Shown: positions 10,879 to 19,755, counted from the stretch's first letter. The stretch is 64,000 bases of DNA from Chloroflexi bacterium TSY (GCA_019217005.1 JAHBNG010000001.1:271929-335928); one strand, 5' to 3'. Notes: generated from the letters alone by a model not told the origin. Translations and numbers: made by a program.

Positions 10879-10943
10879 ACATGATTGATACAGTTTCTTC
10901 TCTGCCTGCTATCGTGCACTGTCTCTTGTGGCAGTGCTGGGTC

Positions 10944-10981
10944 AAACGCCGCTCAACGGTTTTGGTTGGGCGGCGTTTTTT
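10944..10981 (+). terminator. Rho-independent terminator
   Basis: AAACGCCGC (10944-10952) pairs with GCGGCGTTT (10970-10978) around a 17-base loop and runs into a T tract. Confidence 0.7.
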
Positions 10982-11033
10982 GATTCCAAGGTCCGAGGTC
11001 AGGACTCCGGACTAAAAAAGAGGAGAGACGATC

Positions 11034-12114
11034 ATGATCCAGTTTATGAATATTTTTCAAGCGATTACCGAGGTTGGTTTGCCGATGTCCACGGAGTTGG
11101 TGGGGTTGAAGTTGTTGGTGGCCGCGCGGGATGCGGCGGGGCAACTGGAGTTGCGCTGGGATGAGTTGCTGGAGATCTGCCGGGTGCGCAATCCGGGGTC
11201 TGCGACGCGGCATTTGGCGCGACTGGGGCAAACAGGTGTGCTGCGGTTTGCTGTCGATGGGTTGGTGACCATCGAGTTTGTCGACGCAAGCGAGGAAGAG
11301 CCAGAACAAGGAGAGGAGCGCGCAGAGCCAGTGGACCAAATTGGCGCGTGTGAGAAAGAGGCTCAGTAGATCCAAATTTCAGGTTTTGAGAGAGAATTCT
11401 GGCTAAACAGTTGACATAAATACAAATTTGCCGGTCGATATCTAGTTTTTGCGTTAGATTTGGGCGATTTTCAGATATGAAATAGGTTGTTTTCTGTAAC
11501 CGAAATCTGAATAAATGACTCCAAAATCCCTGCAATCTCGACTGAAAATCGCCAAAAACGCCAAATTTGGATCTACTGAGGCTGGGGCGAAGGCTGAGGC
11601 CGAGGAAGGGGTGGTTGTGTCTAGTCTGGGAGAGAGAGATGAGACGGAGACGGACGAAGGAGATGGGCGCGCTGATCTGGCGCGCGGGACCTGTTCTGCT
11701 TGTCTGTTTGTTGATCATACATGCGTACGCGAAGAGAACAACACACAGACAGACCCATTGGACCATTTTGGCGCGCAAGGTGAAAAGGCTGAGGAAGAGG
11801 ATGCAGAGCTGGTGTTGACGGAGGATGAGCGGCGGGGGGTGGCGTTGTTGACGGATGAGGCGGTGGGGATGGCGCGGCAGTTGGTGCGGACTTTGAGGAT
11901 TGTGTCGGCAGGTGGCCACCTGGTGGGATGAGTTGAGCAGGGGTTGTGCGGGGACGGGGCGTTGGTGCATCGGTTGCGCCATCGTTTTAGCGTGGCGCGG
12001 CAGTTTGATGCCTTTTTGGGGAGTGAGTTGTTTGAGCGGCATGGGTTGGCCGCTGTGTTGGGGCCGCGCAAGCGGTCGGTGTTGGAGGAGTTTGCGGATG
12101 TGATTATTCGGTGA
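11034..12114 (+). pseudogene. Winged-helix protein of the integrative block, interrupted
   Basis: ATG at 11034 follows AAAAGAGGAGAG. The first 85 residues (MIQFMNIFQAITEVGLPMST onward) look like a winged-helix DNA-binding domain, followed by an acidic linker rich in Glu. The 215-bp element at 11364-11578 sits in that linker. Removing it with one AGGCT copy restores the frame (11034-11363 joined to 11584-12114, 287 codons). A TGA at 11929-11931 then interrupts an otherwise continuous frame that ends VLEEFADVIIR at 12114. The protein is probably a regulator or replication/excision factor for the element that carries the FtsK-like gene 300 bases downstream. GC content is clearly higher than in the flanking regions. 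Confidence 0.6.
11364..11578. mobile_element. 215-bp miniature element M2, copy b
   Basis: Same ends and length as copy a and nearly identical in sequence. Target duplication AGGCT at 11359-11363 and 11579-11583. It lies inside the acidic linker of the winged-helix gene. Confidence 0.92.
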
Positions 12115-12127
12115 GGCTGAAATAAAG

Positions 12128-12168
12128 AGCTGATTCTATCTGGGGAAATTCCCCAGATAGAATCAGCT
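12128..12168. terminator. Near-perfect 19-bp hairpin after the winged-helix gene
   Basis: AGCTGATTCTATCTGGGGA pairs with its complement across a 3-base loop. There is no T tract, so it may be a protein-binding or RNA-processing site instead of a simple terminator. Confidence 0.45.
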
Positions 12169-12192
12169 GGGGATATTTGAACAGAGGCTCAT

Positions 12193-12330
12193 CTAAGAGC
12201 GTGTTTTAAAAGTCATTCTGAGGAGGCTTTGGGACGAAGGAGCCCATGTTCTAAGTGCAGAAAGAGGATTCTTCGCTCCGTTCCTCCACTCAGAATGACA
12301 CGCCTTGACACTTTTAAAACACGCTCTAAG
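12193..12330. repeat. 138-bp inverted-repeat element
   Basis: Ends CTAAGAGCGTGTTTTAAAAG / CTTTTAAAACACGCTCTAAG pair over about 20 bases. The interior carries the CATTCTGAGG...CTCAGAATGAC arms of a dispersed repeat; a related stretch is at about 33001-33060. There is no coding frame. Confidence 0.65.
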
Positions 12331-12416
12331 AAAATTGTGCAAGCCGATATTTCGTTAGAGGGAAAATAGTTTGTTTGCACAATTTCGTCTGATGAGCGTT
12401 AAACAGATTGGAATGG

Positions 12417-13799
12417 ATGAGCATGGCAAGCATTCGGCAATGGATTGCGTGGGTGGAGCGACGATTGGAGGCACTGGTTGTGACTGAAGGGCTCCACGTG
12501 GGGCTGACGGGGGTGACGCAGGGACCGTTGACGGTGACCTTTCGGTTGCGCTTGTTGCGACCGACGCCGCGGGCGCTGAAGAAGCTGCTGGGGTTGGGGC
12601 CGGCGCTGGCCCAGGCGCTGCAGGTGGATGGGGTGCGCATCGATGATACGGCGCGTGGGGTGCTGGTGGAGGTGCCCAGTCCACAGCCGCGAACGCCGAG
12701 TGGTCGGGACCTGGCGCGACAGACGCAGGGGCTCACGGTGGCGGTGGGGTTGGACCAGTGGCGCAGGCCAGTGCGGGTGGATCTGCGCCAGCATCCGGCG
12801 CTGCTCTTTGTGGGGCCGACGCGGCGGGGCAAGACCTCGGCCATGAAGTCTGCGCTCTATGCCTTGGCCAGGCAGAACCCGTCCGATCTCCAAACAGGTC
12901 AGGGATTGCGCTACGTGATTGTGGGGCCGAAGCGGCAGGACTGGGTTGCCTTTGGGGATGCGGCGGGCTGTCTGAGCGTGGTCAGCGATCCCAGTGAAGC
13001 GGTCCAGGTGCTGGAGTGGGCGGCTGGGCGCCTGCTGCCACAGCGGAGTGGTGGCGGCCAGCGAGGAACGGCGGTGCTGTTGGTGATCGATGACCTGGTC
13101 AATCTCTTGAAGCGGGTGCCGCAGATTGCCGCGCCCATGGGCGAGTTGGCCAGCATGGGCGGTGGGGTGAATCTTTTCCAGCTGATCGGCACCCAACACG
13201 CTGGCTCCAAGAGCGGCACCGGGGGCAGCGACGTGGAGGATAACATCACGGTGCGCGTTGTCTACAAGCCTTCCTCGGCCACGGCGGGGGCGCGGTCGGC
13301 TGGCGTCGGAGGCCTGGGGCTTGAGCAGCTGAGCGGTCGCAAGGGGGATGCGCTGCTTGTGCTGGATGGGCATCCAATGCGGGTGGCAACGGGGTATACG
13401 AGCGACCGGGTGATTGTGCAATTGCCGGGGGGGAGGTCTGACAAGATGATGAGGGATAGGGCTGAGGATGAGGCGAAGGCGAAGGCTGAGGAAGAAGTAG
13501 TGGAGGCTGAAGGGCTGTCTTGGGCTGGGGGGCTGGGAGTGGCTGAGCTCGGTTGGGATGCCTCCCGTGACAACCAGGTACAACCGGTGCAACCGGTTGC
13601 CCCAACCGGTGAGGTGGTTGTGACATGGCCGATTTCGAGGCGACCGCCGACGGTGGAGGAGGCGGCGGCGATGCGGGCGATGAAGGCGGCTGAGCAGTTG
13701 AGTTTGAATAAGCTTTGTTTTCGCTGTTATGGATTCAAGGATGGGGCTGTGTTGGGATGGGTGAAGGAAGCGGTGGAAGATGACAGGATGACGAGATGA
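12417..13799 (+). CDS. FtsK/SpoIIIE-like DNA translocase of an integrative element
   Basis: About 460 residues. An N-terminal region of roughly 125 residues resembles the DNA-handling part of FtsK-type proteins. The ATPase core follows: P-loop VGPTRRGKTSAMKS near residues 132-145, Walker B VLLVIDDLVNLL near 221-232, and LIGTQHA at about 262. After residue 340 the chain becomes acidic and repetitive, then ends in a small basic segment (LSLNKLCFRCYGF) that may be a C-terminal DNA-binding tail. Proteins like this drive conjugative transfer or segregation of element DNA. ATG 12417 or 12423 are both possible starts; the ribosome site is weak. The last codons and the stop lie inside a 16-bp tandem repeat. 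Opposite-strand frames over this GC-rich gene are long but not protein-like. Confidence 0.75.
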   Translation: MSMASIRQWIAWVERRLEALVVTEGLHVGLTGVTQGPLTVTFRLRLLRPTPRALKKLLGLGPALAQALQVDGVRIDDTARGVLVEVPSPQPRTPSGRDLARQTQGLTVAVGLDQWRRPVRVDLRQHPALLFVGPTRRGKTSAMKSALYALARQNPSDLQTGQGLRYVIVGPKRQDWVAFGDAAGCLSVVSDPSEAVQVLEWAAGRLLPQRSGGGQRGTAVLLVIDDLVNLLKRVPQIAAPMGELASMGGGVNLFQLIGTQHAGSKSGTGGSDVEDNITVRVVYKPSSATAGARSAGVGGLGLEQLSGRKGDALLVLDGHPMRVATGYTSDRVIVQLPGGRSDKMMRDRAEDEAKAKAEEEVVEAEGLSWAGGLGVAELGWDASRDNQVQPVQPVAPTGEVVVTWPISRRPPTVEEAAAMRAMKAAEQLSLNKLCFRCYGFKDGAVLGWVKEAVEDDRMTR

Positions 13800-13886
13800 C
13801 AGGGTGACGAGATGACGGGGTGACGAGATGACAGGATGACGAGATGACGGGGTGACGAGATGACAGGATGACGAGATGACAGGGTG
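13779..13886. repeat. 16-bp tandem repeat, about 6.75 units
   Basis: The unit GATGACAGGATGACGA (with A/G changes giving GATGACGGGGTGACGA) repeats without spacers from inside the end of the FtsK-like gene into the intergenic gap. Each unit is built from two similar 8-mers. It supplies TGA stops and could vary in number by slippage, shifting the translocase C-terminus. Confidence 0.9.
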
Positions 13887-13993
13887 GTAAGGGGTTGTGT
13901 GTTTAGGGTGTTTGGATACGGATCTGAAGACAAATGGAGGGCAAGGTTGCAAGGGTGTGGAGCCAATCACTCTGCAACTTTGCAACTTTTATC

Positions 13994-14443
13994 ATGAAAA
14001 AGATATTTGCGATGATTGTGGCGACTCCGGTTTTGGCTTTGTTTGCTGGGGTTGGGGTGTTGGCTTGGAACATTAGTCGGACGTGGGACGCGCGGAATAC
14101 GAATGCGTTGATCAGCGGGATGATTGCCGCGTGCAGTATGGCCGGCATTGTGGTGGCGGGGATTCTGGCCGCGATTGTGGGGATCCCGCTGGCCATGCGG
14201 TTGATTGATCAGTGGCAGCAGGGTGAGCGGTTCAAGGGGACGGCTGGTGCGTGGAACGCATTGCCGCCGCCATCAAATCAGGTGCGGACAAATGAGACAA
14301 TCCCGAAGCAGCTCGGTTATCGAGAGCCACAGCCACCAACGATCGAGATGAGGGAAGAGGGAGGGTCCTGGCAGAGTGCGGGGCTGGGTGCCTATGATTT
14401 GTGGGAGGATGCAGATTCAACGGATTTGCACGAATTTAAGTAA
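13994..14443 (+). CDS. Two-helix membrane protein of the integrative block
   Basis: 149 residues from ATG 13994. Two hydrophobic helices (about residues 5-25 and 40-70, the second containing GIVVAGILAAIVGIPLAM) are followed by a hydrophilic acidic tail. No family is recognised. Position after the FtsK-like gene and matching base composition suggest it belongs to the same element, perhaps as a transfer-pore or anchoring component; that is inference from position only. Confidence 0.6.
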   Translation: MKKIFAMIVATPVLALFAGVGVLAWNISRTWDARNTNALISGMIAACSMAGIVVAGILAAIVGIPLAMRLIDQWQQGERFKGTAGAWNALPPPSNQVRTNETIPKQLGYREPQPPTIEMREEGGSWQSAGLGAYDLWEDADSTDLHEFK

Positions 14444-14469
14444 AGTCTAGAAAGAGATTAGAAATAGGA

Positions 14470-14680
14470 GACGGATTTTCACAGATACACACGGATAAAA
14501 TCCTGAAAATCTAATCAATCCGTGTCCAAATACTTTCTCGGCTTCACTTAACTGACTCCAATAGAGATGATGAGGATTCAGAATATGGGACACGGATGAA
14601 CACAGATTTCACGGATTGACTCTGAGAGAATCCGTGTTCATCCTGAAAATCTGTGTCCTACTTTTCAATCCCCATCATGT
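14470..14680. repeat. Dispersed inverted-repeat sequence (ACGGATT / AATCCGTGTCC)
   Basis: Two stem-forming blocks, each built from ACACGGAT.. and ATCCGTGT.. arms separated by about 40-60 bases. There is no coding frame, and I see no target duplication. Confidence 0.5.
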
Positions 14681-14730
14681 CTAATAGAATCTGCGTTCCA
14701 CAATCAGCTTCATTTAAGGAGAAGAGGACG

Positions 14731-15096
14731 ATGAAATATTTCCTTGGATTTGTGTTGTTGCTCTTTTTGGGCGTTGTGGGTTGGCGCATTGGTGAGAGTT
14801 TGAGCAGCGATGCGACTGCGCTTTTGGTGTTGGTATCGAGCCGGCCGCGTGAAGAGTCTGTGCATCCGCCTCGCCAAGTCGCCCCGCCTCCACCCGTTAT
14901 TGTTGTCGAGCCACCGGAACACGCCAAGCTCTATGATGTTCCGGTTGGCACCAACGTCAGCGAACTGCAGCGGTCGTTGCCGGGCTGTTATGTGGTGCGT
15001 GCGGTATGGGCAACAGGTGGCTGTGTGGGAGCGGAAATAGTCTTGTATATTTGCCGGGGTGGTTTGGTTTTGTATTCTGTTTTAGCAGTGATATAG
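14731..15096 (+). CDS. Short exported or membrane-anchored protein of the integrative block
   Basis: 121 residues. ATG 14731 follows AAGGAGAAGAGGACG. One N-terminal hydrophobic helix (MKYFLGFVLLLFLGVVGWRI) is followed by a proline-rich stretch with PPPPVIVVEPP. The small C-terminal part holds two cysteines (PGCYVVRAVWATGGCVGAE). It could be a periplasm-facing component of the element's transfer machinery. No family is recognised. Confidence 0.55.
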   Translation: MKYFLGFVLLLFLGVVGWRIGESLSSDATALLVLVSSRPREESVHPPRQVAPPPPVIVVEPPEHAKLYDVPVGTNVSELQRSLPGCYVVRAVWATGGCVGAEIVLYICRGGLVLYSVLAVI

Positions 15097-15170
15097 TAGC
15101 GTTTAATTGAGAACGCATGTTCTGTGATATATCTGCATCGATAGGGGAAAGTGGGAAGGAGAGCTCAACA

Positions 15171-16089
15171 ATGAAAGCGGTTTTCAATTTCAAAGGCTTG
15201 GTGCATTTGGTGATGATTGCCTTTGCTGTGGCCAGTTTGGGCAACGTCCACGCTTTTTTGTCCAGCGCCGGACATCCCTCTGAAGTGGCTTGGGCGTTGG
15301 GCATTGCATTAGGCTCGGCGCTGGTGATAGTGGCCATGATGATCACCCATGTGGATCGAGAAGTGGATCCAGATGCTTTTTGGTGGCTGGTGGCCACAGA
15401 GATTGGCAGGGTTGATTTCAGGGGCACTCCAGGCCGCAGAATATAGCAAACATCTCCATTTGGCCTGGTCCGTCATTTTGGGCTTTGGCATTCCTCTGGT
15501 GGGCGAGGTCTGTTTGGCGTTCGCTGCCTCTGCCTACATTAGAGCCCGCAGTCGGGAGCGCTTTCGCACGGTATCCGTCACGATTGAAACCGCCGTAGCC
15601 GATCGACTGGAGTCCGCCATTGATGAACTGGATCCCCAGACCATCAACCGGCACGTGGCCAAAACCATCAACCAATTGGCGCGCTAGGCTGTTGAGAGCG
15701 TGGCAACACAAGCTGCCCACTATTATCAACGTCCGGCAGCGGAGGACGCAACAACAGATCTTGCCGTCGTTGCGCCCGCAATGGATAAAGAATCTGCCCA
15801 AATACGTCGAGATGGTGCGCCCACTTTGGAGATGGCCAACGAGCAGCGGGCCATCAACACCCAGGCCAAAAAGTCTGCCATCCTTGACGTTTTGATGAAT
15901 GAAGGACCGCAAGGAATTTCAGCAATTGCGGCAGCGATTGGCGTACATCGAGATACAGCCCGCCGTTATCTGAATGAATTGCTCGATCTGGGCCAAGTTG
16001 AAAACGTCAATCGCAAATGGCGTTTGGTGAAATTGACGGTGCCTGAACCTGAGCAGATTGTCTTGAATGGGAGTGGCGTATCGGGGTAA
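15171..16089 (+). pseudogene. Membrane protein with C-terminal winged helix, frameshifted and stopped
   Basis: ATG 15171 follows AAGGAGAGCTCAACA. The first part has several hydrophobic helices (SLGNVHAFLSSAGH region, then ALGSALVIVAMMI). Around 15410 one extra G (GGCAGGGTTG) shifts the frame. The protein continues in the second frame as LISGALQAAEYSKHLHLAW with a further helix, until a TAG at 15685-15687. The same frame continues past the stop into a winged-helix domain (ISAIAAAIGVHRDTARRYL, 15900-16000) and ends at 16089. Correcting the G gives 306 codons. The layout resembles membrane/HTH proteins of actinobacterial-type conjugative elements. The second half could also be read from GTG 15700 as a separate 129-residue HTH protein. 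Confidence 0.55.
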
Positions 16090-16250
16090 TGGTTTGGCAA
16101 GATTCTGCGCTTTAGAGAGAGCCTGCTCTATTTACACACTTTGTGGTACGCACCCTTGGATATCATGAAACCTTTACGTCCTGTCTTGCGTAGAGTTATA
16201 TGTAGTGTGATGGTTTTCTCTTTTGGTTTCTCCTGAAAGTGTGGGGTTAG

Positions 16251-16281
16251 AAGAGCCTGGTCATTGAGATCAGGCTCTTTT
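16251..16281 (+). terminator. Rho-independent terminator of the integrative block
   Basis: AGAGCCTG at 16252-16259 pairs with CAGGCTCT at 16271-16278, followed by TTTTG. It closes the plus-strand gene set that ends at 16089. Confidence 0.6.
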
Positions 16282-16393
16282 GCGTTTAAGCGGGTGTCTA
16301 ACCCATTCCATTCCCCGCGCTCGAAATTCATCCTAACCAACTCAACAAGCGCTAATTTCACCATGAGCAAACGATGACAAAAGGGAATTGTGA

Positions 16394-16786
16394 TCAGCTC
16401 TGCAACTGCTCCATCAACTCTGCTAATCGTTCTCGGATTTGGCTGACTTCCGTATGTTGAAAAATCGCCTGACAATCTTCTTCCGATTGCCCTTCCAACG
16501 CTTTATCTGCGACATTAAGCTGGTGGTGTAAACGAGCAATCACAAACGCCGGTGGCTTATTGTTGGACCTTTTCTCATCTAGTTCAACAAGCAATTGTTC
16601 ACAGGCCTGAAGAAGATCTTTCCGACGCCAGGCATCCGGCAGAATTTCTCGTGCCTGATTCAGCGTGGAACAACCCAGATGGCGTGATTCGTGAAGTGCT
16701 GTACCCAGTCGTTGGTGACGAACGGCTGCGCTTGTTAGTATATGAACAAGATAATCGAAGGCGGGTATAGTGAGGCTAACGCCCAA
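16394..16786 (-). CDS. Hypothetical helical protein
   Basis: 130 residues, mostly charged and helical (for example KDLLQACEQLLVELDEKR and IRERLAELMEQLQ). No signal, membrane helix or known motif. A non-ATG start at 16786 is used for lack of a better one. Its 5' end lies over a possible integron recombination site at 16774-16892, and an opposite-strand frame (16552-16770) competes for the same DNA, so the call is uncertain. Confidence 0.35.
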   Translation of the reverse strand: MGVSLTIPAFDYLVHILTSAAVRHQRLGTALHESRHLGCSTLNQAREILPDAWRRKDLLQACEQLLVELDEKRSNNKPPAFVIARLHHQLNVADKALEGQSEEDCQAIFQHTEVSQIRERLAELMEQLQS

Positions 16787-16892
16787 AATCAGCGGCGCGA
16801 GACGGAATCTGAATTGCTGGAAACGCTTGATGCGCTTCGGCTTTCAACCAAAAAGTGAGCTCTGAGCGTCCGCTGCATTTTGTTTGTTAGGC
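16774..16892 (+). other. attC-like integron recombination site
   Basis: GGCTAAC at the left and GTTAGGC at the right bracket 119 bases whose ends pair imperfectly: CTAAC, AAAAT and CAGCGG on the left match the complement of CCGCTG, ATTTT and GTTAG on the right, with single unpaired bases between. This is the arrangement of cassette attC sites. No integrase gene or second strong site is in the window, so it would be an isolated site. Confidence 0.4.
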
Positions 16893-16923
16893 GAATTCCT
16901 AAAGCGAATTCAAGATCAAATTA

Positions 16924-16964
16924 GCAATAGCGGCTCAGTTCGTAACTGAGCCGCTATTGCTTTT
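16924..16964. terminator. 17-bp perfect hairpin
   Basis: GCAATAGCGGCTCAGTT and its complement flank a 3-base loop at 16941-16943, followed by TTTTA on the plus strand. It lies just past the 3' end of the minus-strand VOC gene and may act in both directions. Confidence 0.6.
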
Positions 16965-16996
16965 ATACTTTGTTGAGCGATCACATTTACCTTGAA

Positions 16997-17365
16997 TTAA
17001 TTTGGGGAATGTAAACCAATTCTATTCCCTTCCGTATCAATAAACATTGCGAAATATCCACTTTCATCAGCGTGGAGAGTTTTAGGAACAACAATTTTAC
17101 CGCCTTTCTTCTCGACCTTATCTAGAATCACTTGAAGATTATCTCCGCCATTGAGATAGATGGTTACACCATTGGCCGAAGGCTTGTAACCCTCTCCTTG
17201 AATTATGACTCCAAAAGTCATTTGTCCTTCACTTGGGAACAATCCCATTTGCATTCCTGGGAAATCCATTTTCTCGATTTTAATGTCCAAAATTGTTTGA
17301 TAAAAGTCGACTGCTCTTGAAATCTCTGTTGCTGGAATTTCAAAAATGGAAACAAAATTTTTCAT
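16997..17365 (-). CDS. VOC (glyoxalase/bleomycin-resistance fold) protein
   Basis: 122 residues (MKNFVSIFEIPATEISRAVD). The paired beta-alpha-beta-beta-beta units of the VOC superfamily are visible: the first half ends FGVIIQGEG and the second carries VPKTLHADESGYFAMFIDTE. The terminal IDTEGNRIGLHS block is typical of the family. VOC proteins bind metal and small substrates or sequester drugs; no substrate can be read here. Codon use is AT-rich, unlike the GC-rich block to the left. The upstream minus-strand partner is an AraC-type regulator (18955-19755). Without the IS between them the two would be about 90 bases apart. Confidence 0.85.
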   Translation of the reverse strand: MKNFVSIFEIPATEISRAVDFYQTILDIKIEKMDFPGMQMGLFPSEGQMTFGVIIQGEGYKPSANGVTIYLNGGDNLQVILDKVEKKGGKIVVPKTLHADESGYFAMFIDTEGNRIGLHSPN

Positions 17366-17457
17366 ATCATTTATACCTCGTTTAAGATTATACTTCGTTT
17401 AAGATAGATAATACACGATCCGCAAGGTATAAAATTGTAAAAATGCGACACTATTAA

Positions 17458-18948
17458 CTTTACTTTCTGGTAAAAGAAAAGAGATGAGGTGAGAAATGTG
17501 ACAAAAAGCGGTTAGCGTTTCATCCTAAAGGTAGCGAAACCAAAAAGGAGGAAGGAATGCTAACCGCGCCAGAAATAACTATAGCAGTACTGATGAATGT
17601 ATTGCAAGTAACGCCGGTGGGAACAAACGTAAATGTAATGCGTCTGATGTGGGCGATGATGAATGGGTCGTTTCTGAAAAGTCGAGGAGCAATCCATAGT
17701 GGATTGAGTGAAAGCGGGTTTGAAGATGAGGAGATCTGGCGAAGCTGGTGGAGCTTTCGATATGGATCATGGGATATTGCAAGCCTGCTCTCATCGTGGC
17801 AAGAAGAAGTGGAGTGGAAAGGGGAATGGGAGGCAAAAAAGTTAGAAGGATACCGAGTGAAAAGCATAGATATCACAGGGTTCTGGCGACCGAAGCTGCA
17901 AGGGAAAGTGAACCGACTCTATAACTCAACGGCTCGTCGGGCATTGCCCGCTCATCTTTGGAGTGATGATAAGCTCGGGGGAGATAGGCGGGAAACGAGT
18001 GCCACTGCTCAAGGCAATCATGAGATGCGAGGTAGGCACAAAGGAAAGTGAGTTTCGGAAAAAGCTGCTGAAAGAGACCAAGAAATCACTGGAGTCAGAC
18101 GAAGTGGCGGTGGTCGATGCCGGGTTTACAATCAGAGAAATGCTAGAAAGCGACGTCGACCGATTTGTCCTTCGGGAAGCGATTAACTGCACAGCGCGCC
18201 GCAATGAGTTACCCGAACGTAAGGAAAAAGGCAGACCACCCGAATATGGTGATATTGTGCGTCCGCTCTCTCGATGCTATAGGGGAAAGCGACTCGAGGC
18301 CACAACTCCAGACTCGTTTGGTCAATTTGTCTATAGTGGTCGCCTGATTCGCTATCAAGCATGGCACAATCTCGTCCCCAGGACAACCAAGGTGGATACA
18401 GCCAACCGCACCTATTCGATTTACGTCTTTCAGGATCCTGCTTATCACACACCTTTGGTTCTGGCGACCGTCATGGCTTTACAAGCTGAAACCATTTATC
18501 TTTTCTCTCTGGAGCGCTGGCCTGTTGAACATCCCCCCTTGGCTTCCAAGCAGATGATTGGCTTACATCGTCAATTTGTTCATGCCGATGAGGCTTGCTT
18601 CCGCTTACCTGAACTGGGGCTGCTTGCTGGCAATCTTCTTTCCCATTTAGCCGCTTCTCTTCCTCCCATACCGACTGGCTACTGGGATCGAGAGCCTCAA
18701 GCCACTCCCGGCAGGCTGCGCCGCGTTCTCTCGAGTGCTCTTTTTCCAACTCCCGACCAACTCGACCCTGACTTTCGGAAAAAGGCCTCGGTTTCACACC
18801 ATTTACCTAAAGGCGTTCTCGCTCAATGCCGCTGCTTAAACTAGCCGAGCACTATTTTTACATTTTATCCCGTTTTTTCAGGGTGGATTCTTTTTTCCGC
18901 CCCTTTCGGTTTGCCCTTTGTCACTCAAGCCTTTACCAGAAAGTAAAG
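17458..18948 (+). mobile_element. Insertion sequence, copy 2 of 4
   Basis: 1491 bp, same inverted ends as copy 1, target duplication ATTAA at 17453-17457 and 18949-18953. Inserted a few bases after the stop codon of the AraC-type gene, between it and the VOC gene. It is the best preserved copy. Confidence 0.93.
17557..18844 (+). pseudogene. DDE transposase of the 1.49-kb IS (best copy, one frameshift)
   Basis: The ORF from ATG 17557 (MLTAPEITIAVLMNVLQVTP) is open to the CGGGCATTGCCCG hairpin near 17940, where two bases (CG) are missing. The frame resumes as VMISSGEIGGKRVPLL and runs to 18844. Restoring CG gives NSTARRALPALIFGVMIS and one protein of about 430 residues. Catalytic candidates are Asp in VAVVDAGF, Asp in YVFQDPAY and Glu in LERWPVEHPP, consistent with an RNase-H-fold DDE enzyme of the IS4-like type. 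Start supported by AAAAAGGAGGAAGGA upstream. Confidence 0.85.
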
Positions 18949-18954
18949 ATTAAA

Positions 18955-19755
18955 CTATTTGTAGAAAAGAGAAGAAAGTGCCATATTTTTGTTCCCTAAA
19001 AACTCTTTTGGACTAATTCCTGTAAACTCCTTAAAGTCTTTAATAAAGTGAGCTTGGTCATAATATTCACTTTCATAAGCAATGCTAGTCAGGGTTTCTG
19101 CCTCTTTATTGAGCAACATTTTTAAAGCAGTTTGTAATCGGATTACTCTACCTAACTGCTTTGGGCTAATGCCAATTTGTTTTAGGAATTTTCTTTCAAG
19201 TTGTCTTCTTTTCGATAAGTCTTGTTTGAGGATTTTGTTAATTGGTGTGCTTCCTTTTGTTGACAAAAGAGTATCAATTGTAGTTTTCACAATATTATCA
19301 ATAGTTGTTTTGTCATTTAATTTATCGAAAAGAAATTCTTCTATGAACTCTATTCGTTGCTCGGTGTTTGTTGCCTTTAAAATTTTTCGTTCTAATTCTT
19401 TTGCAGAAATTTCTCCAAATAGAAGATCTATTGATGTTTCTTTGTTAGCTAACTCTTTAATAGGTTCTGCAATGAAATTTGCAAAACCATACGGGTAAAA
19501 ACTTACAGCAAATGTATTGACATACCCTACTGGTTCGATATAAAAAGGCTCAATTCTTTGTCCAAGTACCATAGCTCGAGGTTGTAGTATAAATTCATCT
19601 TCCGAAATATACCGCTTTATATCGTCACCAAGAATAAAAGCCATTTCAATACAACCGTCAGGTATAATCCGTTGTCTTTGCGAATCATCTTCGGCAGGCA
19701 CTTCTAATGTCCAATAACAATTAATACTACTGTGCAGCAATATATTGTGAAACAC
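18955..19755 (-). CDS. AraC-family transcription regulator
   Basis: 266 residues (MFHNILLHSSINCYWTLEVP). The N-terminal ligand-type domain includes IPDGCIEMAFILGD and the PYGFANF region. The C-terminal double HTH is clear: SKRRQLERKFLKQIGISPKQ, then LTSIAYESEYYDQAHFIKDF and FTGISPKEFL. Such proteins activate adjacent stress or drug-response genes; here the natural target is the VOC gene downstream. Both genes are AT-rich and read like Bacteroidota proteins, suggesting joint transfer. The IS copy 2 sits right after the stop and probably separates the VOC gene from this transcript. Confidence 0.85.
   Translation of the reverse strand: MFHNILLHSSINCYWTLEVPAEDDSQRQRIIPDGCIEMAFILGDDIKRYISEDEFILQPRAMVLGQRIEPFYIEPVGYVNTFAVSFYPYGFANFIAEPIKELANKETSIDLLFGEISAKELERKILKATNTEQRIEFIEEFLFDKLNDKTTIDNIVKTTIDTLLSTKGSTPINKILKQDLSKRRQLERKFLKQIGISPKQLGRVIRLQTALKMLLNKEAETLTSIAYESEYYDQAHFIKDFKEFTGISPKEFLGNKNMALSSLFYK

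Larger units (their letters stand above)
10826..10981 (+). ncRNA. Possible short leader or regulatory RNA of the integrative block
   Basis: A promoter-like sequence and a strong terminator bracket about 155 bases that hold no convincing open frame. They lie just before the winged-helix gene at 11034. This could be a counter-transcript, an attenuator or an origin-linked RNA. It is inferred only from the bracket of signals. Confidence 0.25.

Noticed and set aside
13779..13886. Possible CRISPR array
   Set aside because: Units are contiguous 16-mers without spacers; it is a simple tandem repeat.
12399..13985. Long minus-strand frames opposite the FtsK-like gene
   Set aside because: They are proline/arginine/histidine-rich shadows of GC-rich codons and have no motif, while the plus strand has clear Walker motifs.
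16552..16770. Plus-strand frame resembling the DUF4158 region of Tn3 transposases (DGVIREVLYPVVGDERLRLL)
   Set aside because: The likeness is short, the frame has no start context and it competes with the minus-strand frame; not enough to call either a Tn3 remnant.
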